Source: JAXMHB01 sp046346965 (lineage in GTDB: Bacteria > Pseudomonadota > Gammaproteobacteria > Xanthomonadales > SZUA-5). From it: 64,000 nucleotides of DNA. The notes beneath the pieces were generated by a model that was not told the origin of the DNA, did no database searches, and saw only the letters and a program-made list of their open reading frames with translations. Location of the stretch: positions 186,001 through 250,000 of the forward strand of contig JAXMHB010000006.1 in assembly GCA_046346965.1 (NCBI GenBank), in the 5' to 3' direction. Positions within the stretch are counted from its first letter, which is position 1, and every line of letters starts with the position of its first letter. The translations under genes were made by a program, and so were the position numbers. Positions 43,755 to 54,061 of the stretch are shown in pieces.

Positions 43755-44324
43755 ATGACGCTGCTGATGCTGGGTCTGCTGTTGTTTTTCGGCATCCACT
43801 CGGTGCGCATCGTCGCGCCGGGCTGGCGCCTGGCGATGATCGGCCGGGTGGGCGAGCAGCCGTGGAAGGGCGTGTACTCGCTGGTGGCGCTGGCCGGGCT
43901 GGCACTGATCGTGATCGGCTACGGGCAGGCGCGGCTGGCACCAGAGTTGCTGTACAGCCCGCCGGGCTGGATGCGCCATCTGACGCTGACGCTGCTGCTG
44001 CCGGTGTTTCCGCTGCTGGTCGCCTATCACCTGCCCGGCCGCATCCGCCGGCTCGCCGGCGGTCATCCGATGCTGGTGGCGACCATCCTGTGGTCAGCGG
44101 CGCATTTGACGACAACGACGACGCGCGCCGACCTGCTGCTGTTCGGCACTTTCCTCGGCTGGGCGCTGGCCGATCTGGCGTCTGCCGTGCGGCGCCCTGG
44201 CGGCGGCCGCGGGCGCGAGCGCCCGTACAACGATGCGATCGTGATCGTCCTGGGACTGGGGCTGTACGCGCTCTTCGTGCTGTGGGCGCACCGCTGGCTG
44301 ATCGGACTGTCGCCGCTGGGCTGA
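43755..44324 (+). CDS. nnrU: NnrU-family membrane protein
   Basis: NnrU proteins are membrane proteins first noted near nitric-oxide-metabolism genes. This 189-residue protein has five or six helices and the family features G-I-H-S-V-R-I-V-A, L-A-G-L-A-L-I-V-I-G-Y-G and A-H-L-T-T... in place of the common A-H-L-x-x-N. It is divergent from the AraC gene (78 bases) and convergent with a peptide transporter. Together with nirS it suggests nitrite/NO respiration, though the two are about 11 kb apart. Confidence 0.85.
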   Translation: MTLLMLGLLLFFGIHSVRIVAPGWRLAMIGRVGEQPWKGVYSLVALAGLALIVIGYGQARLAPELLYSPPGWMRHLTLTLLLPVFPLLVAYHLPGRIRRLAGGHPMLVATILWSAAHLTTTTTRADLLLFGTFLGWALADLASAVRRPGGGRGRERPYNDAIVIVLGLGLYALFVLWAHRWLIGLSPLG

Positions 44325-44330
44325 TGCCGC

Positions 44331-45794
44331 TTACTTCACCCCGTGCATCAAGCGATTGACCAGCGGCGCGCCGACCAGCAGCACGCAGCCCAGGCCAAAG
44401 CCGGCGCCGGCGATCAGCGTGTAGGTGCTGCTGTACTGCGCCAGATCGGCGCCTGAGGCCACCGATGCGATGTGGCCGGCGGTGGAATTGCCGATCGCCG
44501 TGCACATGAACCAGGCGCCCATGGCGATGCCCACATCCTTGGGCGCCGCCAGCTTGGTGACCATCGACAGACCAATCGGCGACAGGCACAGCTCGCCCAT
44601 GGTGTTGATCAGATAAGCGATCGCCAGCATCGCCCAGGGAATGCGGCCGGCATCGTCCTTGAGCCAGGCGATGCTCAACACCAGCGTGGTGAAACCGAGC
44701 GCAACGAGGATCAGCGCCAGCGCGAACTTGCGCGGGATCGAGGGATTGAGGCCACGCGCCTCCAGCCGCGGCCAGGCCCAGGCGAACACCGGCCCCAGCA
44801 GCAGTATGAACACCGGGTTGAAGGACTGGAACACGGTGAAGTCGAAGGGCGCGTTGACGTGATCCTTGGCGAAGAAGTTCAGCGAGGACCCGGCCTGCTC
44901 GAACATGCCCCAGAACACGATCTTGGCCAGGAACAACAGCAGCATCGCGATGTAGCGATCGAGCTGCACGCGGTCGCCAGTGCGCGCACCGCTGCTGATG
45001 AAGTACACCGACAGCAGCACGAACAGACCGAGCAGGATGTAGCTCACCAGCTTGGCCTGGCTCAGCAGCAGATACACCAGCGGCACCGCCAGCAGGCAGC
45101 CGCCGAGCACGACCAGCACGCGCTTCAGGTTGTCGCCCGGCACCGGGGCCGCGCCGATGTGGCCCAGCCAGCCGGTGCGCCAGTGGAACACCATCAGCCC
45201 CAGGATCATGCCGAGCCCGGCGGTGAAGAAACCCCACTGCAATCCGAACAGTTTGCCGACCAGCGAGCCGCAGATCAGCGGCGCCAGCGCGGCGCCGGCG
45301 TTGATGCCCATGTAGAAGATGGTGAAACCCGAATCGCGCCGGGCATCGGCCGGGGCGTAGAGCTGACCGACCATCGCCGAGATGTTCGGCTTGAACAGCC
45401 CGTTGCCGACGACGATGAAGGACAGGCCGACCAGAAAGCCGTGCAGCTCCGGGATCAGCAACAGGAACAGGCCCACGGCCATCAGGCCGCCGCCGAGCAG
45501 AATGGACGGCCGATAGCCGAGATAGCGATCCGCCACATAGCCGCCAAACAGGCCGGTGGCGTAGATCAGCGCAGTGTAGGCGCCGTAGGTCAGACTGGCC
45601 TGCGCCTTCGCCTCGCCCTCCGGCAGCAGGCTGAAGAAGGTGGCTGCCACATACACAGCCAGCAGCGCGCGCATGCCGTAGTAGGAGAAGCGCTCCCAGA
45701 ACTCGGCGCCAAACAGCATCCACAGCGCACGCGGATGGCCCATCAGCTCGCCGGGTGGTGGGGCTTGGAAGGCAGCGGGTGCGGGCGTCGTCAT
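44331..45794 (-). CDS. POT-family proton-dependent peptide transporter (second in tandem)
   Basis: POT transporters import di- and tripeptides with protons. The 487-residue protein has about 14 helices and the signature E31-x-x-E34-R35-F-S-Y-Y-G in helix 1, G-N-G-L-F-K-P-N-I-S and the G-E-L-C-L-S-P-I-G segment. GGAG precedes the ATG. The paralogue at 45874 is on the same strand, separated by a terminator hairpin, so the two may be separately transcribed. Confidence 0.9.
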   Translation of the reverse strand: MTTPAPAAFQAPPPGELMGHPRALWMLFGAEFWERFSYYGMRALLAVYVAATFFSLLPEGEAKAQASLTYGAYTALIYATGLFGGYVADRYLGYRPSILLGGGLMAVGLFLLLIPELHGFLVGLSFIVVGNGLFKPNISAMVGQLYAPADARRDSGFTIFYMGINAGAALAPLICGSLVGKLFGLQWGFFTAGLGMILGLMVFHWRTGWLGHIGAAPVPGDNLKRVLVVLGGCLLAVPLVYLLLSQAKLVSYILLGLFVLLSVYFISSGARTGDRVQLDRYIAMLLLFLAKIVFWGMFEQAGSSLNFFAKDHVNAPFDFTVFQSFNPVFILLLGPVFAWAWPRLEARGLNPSIPRKFALALILVALGFTTLVLSIAWLKDDAGRIPWAMLAIAYLINTMGELCLSPIGLSMVTKLAAPKDVGIAMGAWFMCTAIGNSTAGHIASVASGADLAQYSSTYTLIAGAGFGLGCVLLVGAPLVNRLMHGVK

Positions 45795-45817
45795 CGGCGT
45801 GCTCCGGTATGGGGTGC

Positions 45818-45849
45818 CAAAAACGCAACAGGGCGGCCAAGCCGCCCTG
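45818..45849 (-). terminator. Terminator hairpin between the two POT genes
   Basis: CAGGGCGGC and GCCGCCCTG (9 bp) enclose a 3-base loop. On the minus strand a T-run (GTTTTTGG) follows five bases later, after the first transporter's stop at 45874, so it ends that transcript ahead of the second POT gene. Confidence 0.8.
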
Positions 45850-45873
45850 CTGCAGATCTTGAGTCAGATCGAA

Positions 45874-47220
<1,347 letters not shown>

Positions 47221-47279
47221 GCCGATGTCCTCGAACTGGGCTGGGCGGCGAAACGGGCCGCGCACATCTAGCGGGTTGT

Positions 47280-47293
47280 TTGATCGCCGTCAA
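47280..47293 (-). promoter_or_regulatory. FNR/CRP-like box upstream of the POT gene
   Basis: TTGAT-CGCC-GTCAA, one base from the consensus TTGAT-N4-ATCAA. It is 60 bases before the transporter ATG. A similar box precedes nirS, so low-oxygen or NO control of peptide uptake is possible. Confidence 0.5.
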
Positions 47294-47356
47294 ACGCTGC
47301 GTATGCTGCGCTGCACCAGAAGGCGGGCGGCAGGCATCCGTCATCGGTGGCTTTCA

Positions 47357-47379
47357 GGCGCCGGGGACCGGCGCCCTCC
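47357..47379. repeat. REP-like palindrome, copy 5
   Basis: GGCGCCGG-GGA-CCGGCGCC then CTCC, identical in its 23 bases to the copy at 33143. It lies between the POT promoter and the L,D-transpeptidase stop. Confidence 0.65.
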
Positions 47380-47407
47380 TCGACGCGGCGATCCTGCCTG
47401 CCCAAGG

Positions 47408-48115
47408 CTAGCCTTCCCGCCGCACCACATACCTCCCCTGCTCCACCCGCACCAGCGGCGGTTGGCCGCCGGCCTGGAAGGCCTGGTAGCCGGCCTCCAG
47501 CTGGGTCCAGAAATCGAGCCAGGGGCTGCTGGCGTGCTGCTGCTGCCAGCCCGGCGTGTAGCGGAAGGGAAAGACATGCACCGGCACCTCGCTTTGCCCG
47601 GCGCTGAGCGCGGCGGCCATCAGCGAGTAGATCTCTTCGATGTTGGCGTCGCCCATCGCATAGCAACCGATCGACACGCAGTTGCCGTGCACCATCAGAA
47701 AGCTGCCGCTGCGCTGGTGGGCGCGGTCGAAGGCATTCGGGTAGCCCAGGTTGAAGGCCAGGTGGTAGTTGCTGCGCGGATTGAGCTGGCCGGCGGCGAC
47801 CCGGTAGTAGCCTTCTGGCGATTGACCATCGCCCTCGCGCTGCTTCGGCCCCAGGCTGCCCGACCAAGTGCAGATCGGGTACTCGCGCAGCAACTGGTAG
47901 CCACTGGGCGTCGCCACCCAGACTTCCAGCGCGCTTTCCTGTTTGAAGATGCGCAGGTACAGCGGCGCGCCCCAGTCGGTTCCGAGTGCGCGCAGCGCCT
48001 GCGTCAGCGCCGCCTGCACGCGCTCGCGCGCACGCTCGGCGCGTTCGCTGCTGACGGGCGTCGCGCCCATCAGTGGCCCCGCCAGCAACAGCAGGCACAG
48101 CAGCCAGCGGCGCAT
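47408..48115 (-). CDS. YafK-like murein L,D-transpeptidase
   Basis: The 235-residue exported protein has a signal peptide (MRRWLLCLLLLAGPLMGA) and a YkuD-type catalytic domain, with H143-G-N-C-V-S-I-G-C151, Cys151 being the nucleophile. The R at about 107 (Y-Y-R-V) and the E-G-Y-Y motif fit the YafK branch. Such enzymes act on cell-wall peptides or anchored proteins in the periplasm. It follows the DUF885 gene by four bases. Confidence 0.88.
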   Translation of the reverse strand: MRRWLLCLLLLAGPLMGATPVSSERAERARERVQAALTQALRALGTDWGAPLYLRIFKQESALEVWVATPSGYQLLREYPICTWSGSLGPKQREGDGQSPEGYYRVAAGQLNPRSNYHLAFNLGYPNAFDRAHQRSGSFLMVHGNCVSIGCYAMGDANIEEIYSLMAAALSAGQSEVPVHVFPFRYTPGWQQQHASSPWLDFWTQLEAGYQAFQAGGQPPLVRVEQGRYVVRREG

Positions 48116-48119
48116 GCCA

Positions 48120-49877
48120 TCAGGCCGCGGGCGACTGGCTGGCGATCCACGCGCGCACGTGCTCGCTGAGCAGCGGCAAGGGCACCGAACCCAGTTCCAG
48201 CACGGTGTCGTGGAAGGCGCGCAAATCAAAGCGCGCGCCGAGCGCTGTCTCCGCCTCGCGGCGCAGCTCGCGGATGCGGATCATGCCAATCATGTAGCTG
48301 AGTGCCTGACCCGGCCAAGAGATATAGCGATCGACCTCGGTCTCCACCTCATGCTGACTGAGCGCGGTGTTGGCCAACATGTAGTCGACCGCCTGCTGAC
48401 GCGTCCAGCCCTGGGTGTGGATGCCGGTGTCGACCACCAGCCGGCAGGCGCGCCAGGCCGCGTAGCTCAGCTGGCCGAAGCGCTCGTAGGGCGTGCGGTA
48501 GATGCCCATCTCATTGCCCAGTTCCTCTGCATACAAGGCCCAGCCCTCGCCGTAGGCCGAGATGTAGGTGTAGCGACGAAAATCCGGCTGCTCGCCTTGT
48601 TCTGCCGCCAGCGCACCCTGCAGATGATGGCCCGGCACCGCCTCGTGCAGCGTCAGCGCCGGCAGTGCGTACAGCGAGCGGCTCGGCAGGTTGTAGGTGT
48701 TCACCCAGTACCAGCCCGGTTCGCGCGAGCCTTCGGCGGCCGGCACGTAGCGACCGGCCGTGTAGTACGGCGCGATGGCATCGGGCACCGGCGCCACGCC
48801 GTAGGGCAGTCGCGGCAGCTTGCCGAAATAGCGCGGCAGCAGACCGTCGGCGCGCTTGGCGATCCACGCCGCCGCCGCCAGCAGTTCGTCCGGCGTTTTT
48901 GCGTAAAACTGCGGATCGCTGCGCAGGAAGCGCAGGAAGGCCGGCAGATCGCCGTCGAACTTGAGCTCCTCCAGGATGCCGTCCATCTCGGCGCGGATGC
49001 GCGCAACCTCATCCAGGCCAGTCTGGTGGATAGCTTCCGGGCTCAGGTCCTCGGTGACGAAGTTCAGGATCTGCCGGCGATACCAGGCCTTGCCCTGCGG
49101 CAGCGCATAGGCGGCGAGCGTCTTGCGCGCCTTCGGCACGTACTCCTCGCGCATGAAGCGCAGCAGCACCTGATGCGCCGGAATGACTGCCTCGCGCAGC
49201 ACGCGCTGCGCCTCCGCCTGCAGCTCGCTCGCGCGCTCGCTGCTGATGCTGGCGGGCAGCTGCAGGAAGGGCGCGTAATAGCCGCTGGTCGTGGGATCTT
49301 GAAGCTCGGCGACTGCAGCGATGGCCTGATCGCGGCCGCTCAGCACCACCTGCGGCACGCTGACGCCCCGCTTCAGCCCACGCTGCAGCAGCTCGATGTT
49401 CTGCTCGAAATAGGCCGGCAGCGCACGCAGCCGCGCGAGGTAATTCTGCACATCGCGCTCATCGCGGAAGGGATGCGTGCGCGGCAGGCTGGCGAGCTCG
49501 GAATAGAAGGCGGAGTCCGAGTTCATCGGCATCAGATAGCCGTCGAGTTCGATATCGCCGGCCAGTCCTTCGAGCTGCGCCTGGTAGATCCGATAATTGA
49601 CGCGCTGCGGCGCCGACAGCTCGGCCGGATCGATCCGAGCCAGGTCGGCCAGCACCGCGCGCCAGTGCTTCGCCCGCGCCGTCTGTGCCGCCACGCCGAC
49701 CGCGTCCAGCCGGTCGTCGTAGGTGTGCACGCCGACGCTGGTGGCCATCAGCGGCAGTTGCTGCAAACGCCAGGCCCACTCCTGCTGCCACAGCGCGGTG
49801 AAGCGTTCGTCGGCCGTTTGTGCCTGGGCGACCCCGCCCAGCACGGCGTACAGCGTCAGCGCATGCATCCAGTTCAT
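48120..49877 (-). CDS. DUF885 zinc-peptidase-like exported protein
   Basis: This 585-residue protein has a signal peptide (to about Q-A-Q) and a mostly helical body. The metal motif is L-H411-E-A-V-P-G-H-H418, matching DUF885, which resembles M32-type carboxypeptidases. The E-G-W-A-L-Y-A-E-E near 445 supplies a further ligand. A peptidase role is likely but not shown. Start ATG at 49877; 49868 is an alternative. It is co-directional with the L,D-transpeptidase. Confidence 0.85.
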   Translation of the reverse strand: MNWMHALTLYAVLGGVAQAQTADERFTALWQQEWAWRLQQLPLMATSVGVHTYDDRLDAVGVAAQTARAKHWRAVLADLARIDPAELSAPQRVNYRIYQAQLEGLAGDIELDGYLMPMNSDSAFYSELASLPRTHPFRDERDVQNYLARLRALPAYFEQNIELLQRGLKRGVSVPQVVLSGRDQAIAAVAELQDPTTSGYYAPFLQLPASISSERASELQAEAQRVLREAVIPAHQVLLRFMREEYVPKARKTLAAYALPQGKAWYRRQILNFVTEDLSPEAIHQTGLDEVARIRAEMDGILEELKFDGDLPAFLRFLRSDPQFYAKTPDELLAAAAWIAKRADGLLPRYFGKLPRLPYGVAPVPDAIAPYYTAGRYVPAAEGSREPGWYWVNTYNLPSRSLYALPALTLHEAVPGHHLQGALAAEQGEQPDFRRYTYISAYGEGWALYAEELGNEMGIYRTPYERFGQLSYAAWRACRLVVDTGIHTQGWTRQQAVDYMLANTALSQHEVETEVDRYISWPGQALSYMIGMIRIRELRREAETALGARFDLRAFHDTVLELGSVPLPLLSEHVRAWIASQSPAA

Positions 49878-49920
49878 CGTCGGTATCCGTATTGCTCGAG
49901 AGAGCGCTGACGCAGCGCCG

Positions 49921-50295
49921 TCAGGCCAGCTTGACCAGCATGGTCACCCAGCAGCCCACCGCGGCCACCCAGGCCAGCGAGCGCAGTGTCGCCATGTCGG
50001 CCAGATAGAAGGCGCCATAGGCCAGCCGCGCGACGATGAAACCGATCGCCAGCGCATCCAGCGTGGACTGCTGCAGCCCCAGCTGATGGGCGATGATCAC
50101 TGCCACCGCAAACGGGGGAAAGGCTTCGAAGGAGTTCAGATGCGCCCAATGCGCGCGTTGCCGGAAACCCTGCAGCTGCGCCTGAAAATCGCGCGGCGTG
50201 TGGTTGTTGAAGCCGGGGCCGCTGAACTTGGCGATGCCGGTGTAGAGCAGCGGCAGGAAGGCGGCGATCATCACGCACCAGTAGGCAATCGTCAT
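49921..50295 (-). CDS. MAPEG-family membrane protein
   Basis: This 124-residue protein has four helices and the MAPEG pattern (N-S-F-E-A-F-P-P-F-A near 54; V-A-R-L-A-Y near 88). Members include glutathione- or lipid-linked transferases, but many bacterial ones have unknown substrates. GAGG precedes the ATG at 50295. It is upstream of the DUF885 gene on the same strand and divergent from the FHA-PP2C gene. Confidence 0.85.
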   Translation of the reverse strand: MTIAYWCVMIAAFLPLLYTGIAKFSGPGFNNHTPRDFQAQLQGFRQRAHWAHLNSFEAFPPFAVAVIIAHQLGLQQSTLDALAIGFIVARLAYGAFYLADMATLRSLAWVAAVGCWVTMLVKLA

Positions 50296-50423
50296 CGGAA
50301 CCTCGTCAGTGGGGGCGCAGGGTGCAGGTGCCAGTCGCCCCGCTCGGGGCGCGACTATGATGCAGCAGCGCCGGCCGCAGCGGTTTGCGCGCGGGCGCGG
50401 TCCAGCACGGAAGGAAAGTCCTC

Positions 50424-51965
50424 ATGTATCTGGTGGTTTTGAGCGGCGTGCAGCAAGGGCGGGTGCTGACCATCGAGCGCGATGGCGTGCTCGGCCGCGA
50501 CCCCAATGTCGACTATCCGGTGGAGGACCCGACCGTATCGCGCCGCCACGCCGAGGTGCTGCGCGCGCCCGATGGCTGGCGGCTGCGCGATCTGGGCAGT
50601 GCCAACGGCACCGAGATCAACGGCGTGCGCCTGATCGGCGATCGCCCGCTGCGCGAGGGCGATGTGCTCAGCCTCGGGCGCGTCACCCTGGTCTACAACA
50701 GCGTGCTGGCCGGCACCGTGCGCGCCAATCCGCCGGTCGAGCGCACGCTGCAGCCGCCGGCGCCATCGACTCTGCAGTTGGGCGCAGCGGTCCTCGCGGC
50801 GCTGCGCGCCGATACCAGCGATGTCGACCATCAGGCGCTGTCGGCCCTGGGCGCCATTGTGTCCGCGGTGCCGGGCGCGGTGCGCGCCTGCCTGGTCGAT
50901 TGGAAGCTGGGCCGCATCCTGGCGCGCGCGCCGGCGGGCGCCGAGATCTCGCGCAGCACCGTGTTCCGGGCGCTGTCGGCGCTGCGCGCGCAGCCCGAGG
51001 GGGTGAGCGTGTGGATGCCGGACGAATGCACGCGGCTGGCGCAATCGCTGTCGGTGGCGGAGGTCGATCCTTTCATCGCCGCGCCGGTGGATGGCCAGGT
51101 GGGGCTGCTGATCGAGGGCGTGGACCCCACCGGCACCCGCCCGGCGACGCCAGTGCCGCTCGATCAGCTCAAGGATGCCTGCCTGCTGCTGCGCATTCCG
51201 CTGGCGGCGCTGCGCGCGCAGGCCGCGGCAGGCTCGCGCAAGCTGCGCGACTCCGATCTGCGCCTGGCGCAGCGCATCCAGCAGCGTCTGCTGACGCCGC
51301 CGCCGAAAGACATCGACGGCTTCGAATTGGCGCTGAGCTACACCCCGGCGCTGATGGTGGGCGGCGACTTCTACCATATCGATCGCCGCGGCGATGAACT
51401 GGCGGTATTGATCGGCGATGTCTCCGGCAAGGGCGTGTCGGGCGCCATGTACATGGCGTATCTGGTCTCCGACCTGCGCCACCATCTGAAGACCTGCAGT
51501 GGCCCGGCGAGTCTGCTGGAGGCACTGCAGGCGTCGCTGATGCCGGTCCTGGAAGCCGGCATGTTCGTCACCGTGGCCGCGGTGTTCCTGCATACCCGCA
51601 CCGGCATGTGCCGCGTCGGCCTCGCCGGTCACTCGGCGCCGGTGCTGCGCACCGCGGCGCGCAAGGTGATCGAGATGGGCCTGGATCCGGGCTCGCCCAT
51701 CGGTGCGCACAGCGAGCTCAGCGTGCGCGAACAGCGGCTGGCACTGGCGCCGGGCGATTGTCTGGTGCTGACCACAGACGGCGTCGAAGAAGGCGAGAAC
51801 AGCGCCGGCGAGCCGTACGGCAAGCAGCGTCGCGATCAGGTGCTGCTGTCCTGCGACAGCGCCGACGAGATCAATCAGGCGCTGCGCAAATCGCTGCTCG
51901 AGTTCGTCGGCAAGGATCGCTCCACCGACGATCTGACCATCATCTGTCTGGGGCGGCAGCGCTAG
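50424..51965 (+). CDS. FHA-domain PP2C (SpoIIE-type) serine phosphatase
   Basis: The 513-residue cytoplasmic protein has an N-terminal FHA domain (about 2-90) with intact G-R at 24-25, S-R-R-H at 39-42 and N-G-T at 61-63, a middle region (about 120-270) possibly of GAF type, and a C-terminal SpoIIE phosphatase domain (about 290-513). Metal-binding Asp residues occur in G-G-D-F near 313, G-D-V-S-G-K-G near 332, T-T-D-G-V-E-E near 451 and S-T-D-D-L-T near 503. Such phosphatases act on STAS proteins like the one at 27649; the link is plausible but not shown. The ATG at 50424 follows GGAAGGAAAG. Confidence 0.92.
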   Translation: MYLVVLSGVQQGRVLTIERDGVLGRDPNVDYPVEDPTVSRRHAEVLRAPDGWRLRDLGSANGTEINGVRLIGDRPLREGDVLSLGRVTLVYNSVLAGTVRANPPVERTLQPPAPSTLQLGAAVLAALRADTSDVDHQALSALGAIVSAVPGAVRACLVDWKLGRILARAPAGAEISRSTVFRALSALRAQPEGVSVWMPDECTRLAQSLSVAEVDPFIAAPVDGQVGLLIEGVDPTGTRPATPVPLDQLKDACLLLRIPLAALRAQAAAGSRKLRDSDLRLAQRIQQRLLTPPPKDIDGFELALSYTPALMVGGDFYHIDRRGDELAVLIGDVSGKGVSGAMYMAYLVSDLRHHLKTCSGPASLLEALQASLMPVLEAGMFVTVAAVFLHTRTGMCRVGLAGHSAPVLRTAARKVIEMGLDPGSPIGAHSELSVREQRLALAPGDCLVLTTDGVEEGENSAGEPYGKQRRDQVLLSCDSADEINQALRKSLLEFVGKDRSTDDLTIICLGRQR

Positions 51966-52152
51966 GGAAGCTCGCGCCAAACATGAGTGCGTAGGGGCAA
52001 AAGCGGGGCGAGGGTTACGGGGCGGGGGACCAGCCTTGCGGCGGCTGCGTTGCCCTGTTGCCGGTTTGCGAAGCGAGCAAGCGCGCCTGAGGCGAGGCAG
52101 GAATCCTGAAGCGGTATCTCGGCTCACGAGATTCGTCGTCGCGAGCTTCCCT
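51964..52152. mobile_element. Possible small inverted-repeat element (MITE-like)
   Basis: AGGGAAGCTCGCG at 51964-51976 is matched by its exact complement at 52140-52152 (13 bp). The 189-bp span codes for nothing and holds a minor hairpin, ATCTCG/CGAGAT near 52115-52131. The left end touches the FHA-PP2C stop codon. No target-site duplication is clear. Confidence 0.35.
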
Positions 52153-52179
52153 GGTGGACTCACCAGCGCCGCCAAGCAA

Positions 52180-52201
52180 CAGGCCGCCCGAAGGCGGCCT
52201 G
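52180..52201 (-). terminator. Hairpin terminator of the TIG-domain protein gene
   Basis: CAGGCCGCC and GGCGGCCTG (9 bp) with a tetraloop that reads TTCG on the minus strand, then TTGCTTGG. It lies 10 bases after the stop of the 52211 gene and could also stop plus-strand transcription. Confidence 0.75.
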
Positions 52202-52210
52202 TGGCAGGTC

Positions 52211-53779
52211 TCAGAGCTCGAAGCCGTTGCGCACCAACGGTGGCGGGTAGTACAGCTGACGGATCAGCGGCACGGTGAAGTCAAACACCGGCGTACCCGG
52301 AGGCGGCTCGGTGCAAACACCATTGACGGCGAAGAAAATGCGGAAGTGCGCCTGCCGCAGATCCGGGTAGTCGCCGATGTACCAGGGCGTCGGATTCTCC
52401 CAACAGTAGGGATACAGCAGCGCCCCACCGTTCGGATCCCAGGCAGACACGAAGCAATCCAGAATGGCGCGCGCCAGTCCCCAGGGCGGCTGATAGATGC
52501 CGGGGAAGCCCGGCGCCTCACGATAAAAATCGCCCTCGCTCGGCGCCCATCCGGTCGCATTGGTCGCCGGCACGCCGGGGAACTTGCTGCGCGCGCAGGT
52601 CAGTGCATTGGTGTTGGTGCCGACCGGACTGACCATGTAGTTCCACAGCGGCTTGTCGAGCACGGCAAAGCCGTCGAACAAGGTGGCACGCGTACCGCCG
52701 GGCGACTGCGTGGCGATGACGTCGCGATAACCGAGCTGGGTGGTCGGCGACACAGTAACAACGGCAGTTGCCGTGTTCGCATTCAGAATGGTGACATTGC
52801 TGACGGTGATGCCGGCGCCGAAGGTGAAGGTCGTATTCGCCTGGAAACCGTAGCCGGTGATCCGCACCGGCGTCACCGTATCGAGGCCCGCCTGCGCCGG
52901 GTCGACGTTGACGATGTTGAACTGGGTGATCGGCGGCACATCGCCGAATGACGTGCCCGCGAGCACCGAGGTGGCGCCGCCCGCCGAGATGGAGATATCC
53001 CATTCCAGCGCCGCGCCATTGTCGATACAGCCGGTAGCCACGGCGTTATCCAGCGTGCCGACACCGATCTGCGACCACACATTGGCGTACTGCGCAGCGG
53101 TGTAACGATTGGCCGGCGTCAGCGGGATATGCAGGATGTTGTACACCGGCGAGATGCCGGCGCAGGTTTGCCCACCCGGCGCACCCGAGGTCGGTTCGCG
53201 GATCGGCACGCCGCTGTCGCTGCTGGCCAGGAAAATGTCGCTACCCAGATACACCTTCGCCTGCACCGGCGCCGCAGTCGTGTTGATGATGCGGAACTGG
53301 TGGGTGATGTAGTTGGTGCCCTGGATGTAGAAATCGCGCTTGGCGACGATCAACCCGGTGCTGCCGATGCTGGTGATCGTGCGCAGCGTGAATGGCGAAT
53401 CGACGGTGCCGAGGCCACTCACGGGTTCCAGCGACACCTCGATGAAATCGGTGCGCGGACCCAGATTGCCGGTGGCGGTGCCGCCCGGATGCTCGTCAAA
53501 GTTCGGCGTGTACAGCGTGCCGCCGACGCGCACGAACCAGCCCATGTCGGCGGTCTGCGTGGCGGTACTGGGGTAGATCTGACCCAGACCCGGCACCGCG
53601 GCGTTGAACACCTGATAGGAATTGTCCGAACCGATGTTGATCTGCAGCGGATTGCCGTTGATCGTCTGCAGCAGCGGCGCCGATTTGACGGCGCGCGCCG
53701 GATCGGGCTTGACCAGTTCCTTGGCGGCGAGCGGGCCCGCCAGCAGCAGGGCGGCCAAAGGAATGAGCAGTCTCTTCAT
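52211..53779 (-). CDS. Exported protein with IPT/TIG-like domain
   Basis: This 522-residue protein has a signal peptide (MKRLLIPLAALLLAGPLAAK). A beta-rich body includes an IPT/TIG-like domain near 315-400 (V-T-P-V-R-I-T-G-Y-G-F, then V-T-V-S, L-G-Y-R-D-V). Several Cys (Q-T-C-A-G, G-C-I-D-N, L-D-C-F, Y-C-W, V-C-T) suggest disulfides. It ends L-V-R-N-G-F-E-L, similar to the tails of the secreted proteins at 9257 and 28207. GAGGTGG precedes the ATG. No enzyme motif is seen; it is probably secreted or surface-associated. Confidence 0.68.
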   Translation of the reverse strand: MKRLLIPLAALLLAGPLAAKELVKPDPARAVKSAPLLQTINGNPLQINIGSDNSYQVFNAAVPGLGQIYPSTATQTADMGWFVRVGGTLYTPNFDEHPGGTATGNLGPRTDFIEVSLEPVSGLGTVDSPFTLRTITSIGSTGLIVAKRDFYIQGTNYITHQFRIINTTAAPVQAKVYLGSDIFLASSDSGVPIREPTSGAPGGQTCAGISPVYNILHIPLTPANRYTAAQYANVWSQIGVGTLDNAVATGCIDNGAALEWDISISAGGATSVLAGTSFGDVPPITQFNIVNVDPAQAGLDTVTPVRITGYGFQANTTFTFGAGITVSNVTILNANTATAVVTVSPTTQLGYRDVIATQSPGGTRATLFDGFAVLDKPLWNYMVSPVGTNTNALTCARSKFPGVPATNATGWAPSEGDFYREAPGFPGIYQPPWGLARAILDCFVSAWDPNGGALLYPYCWENPTPWYIGDYPDLRQAHFRIFFAVNGVCTEPPPGTPVFDFTVPLIRQLYYPPPLVRNGFEL

Positions 53780-54061
53780 GATCCACCTCGATACCGGGCA
53801 ACGGGCGCAGCAACGACGCTGGCCGAGCGTGCACGCCTGCGCCGCCTCCAGGCAGCCGCAGACACGATACTTCCATCGTATCACAGGCAGGAATCCTTCA
53901 AGAACGCCTATTTGCGACGCATTCCTCAGTCGAATGTTCAGCTTGTCGCGACAACTGCGCGCGCCCGGACGCAGCAGTCATCCGCCCGGGTCGCCGAAGG
54001 TCGATTGCACCCTCGGCCTGAGCGGGCGAGACTCGGCCGGTCACAGCTGCGCAGGCGGACC

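Noticed and set aside
53850..53900. Promoter between the TIG-domain gene and aceK
   Set aside because: A GATAC/GTATC inverted repeat is present, but I could not fit -35 and -10 elements with normal spacing.
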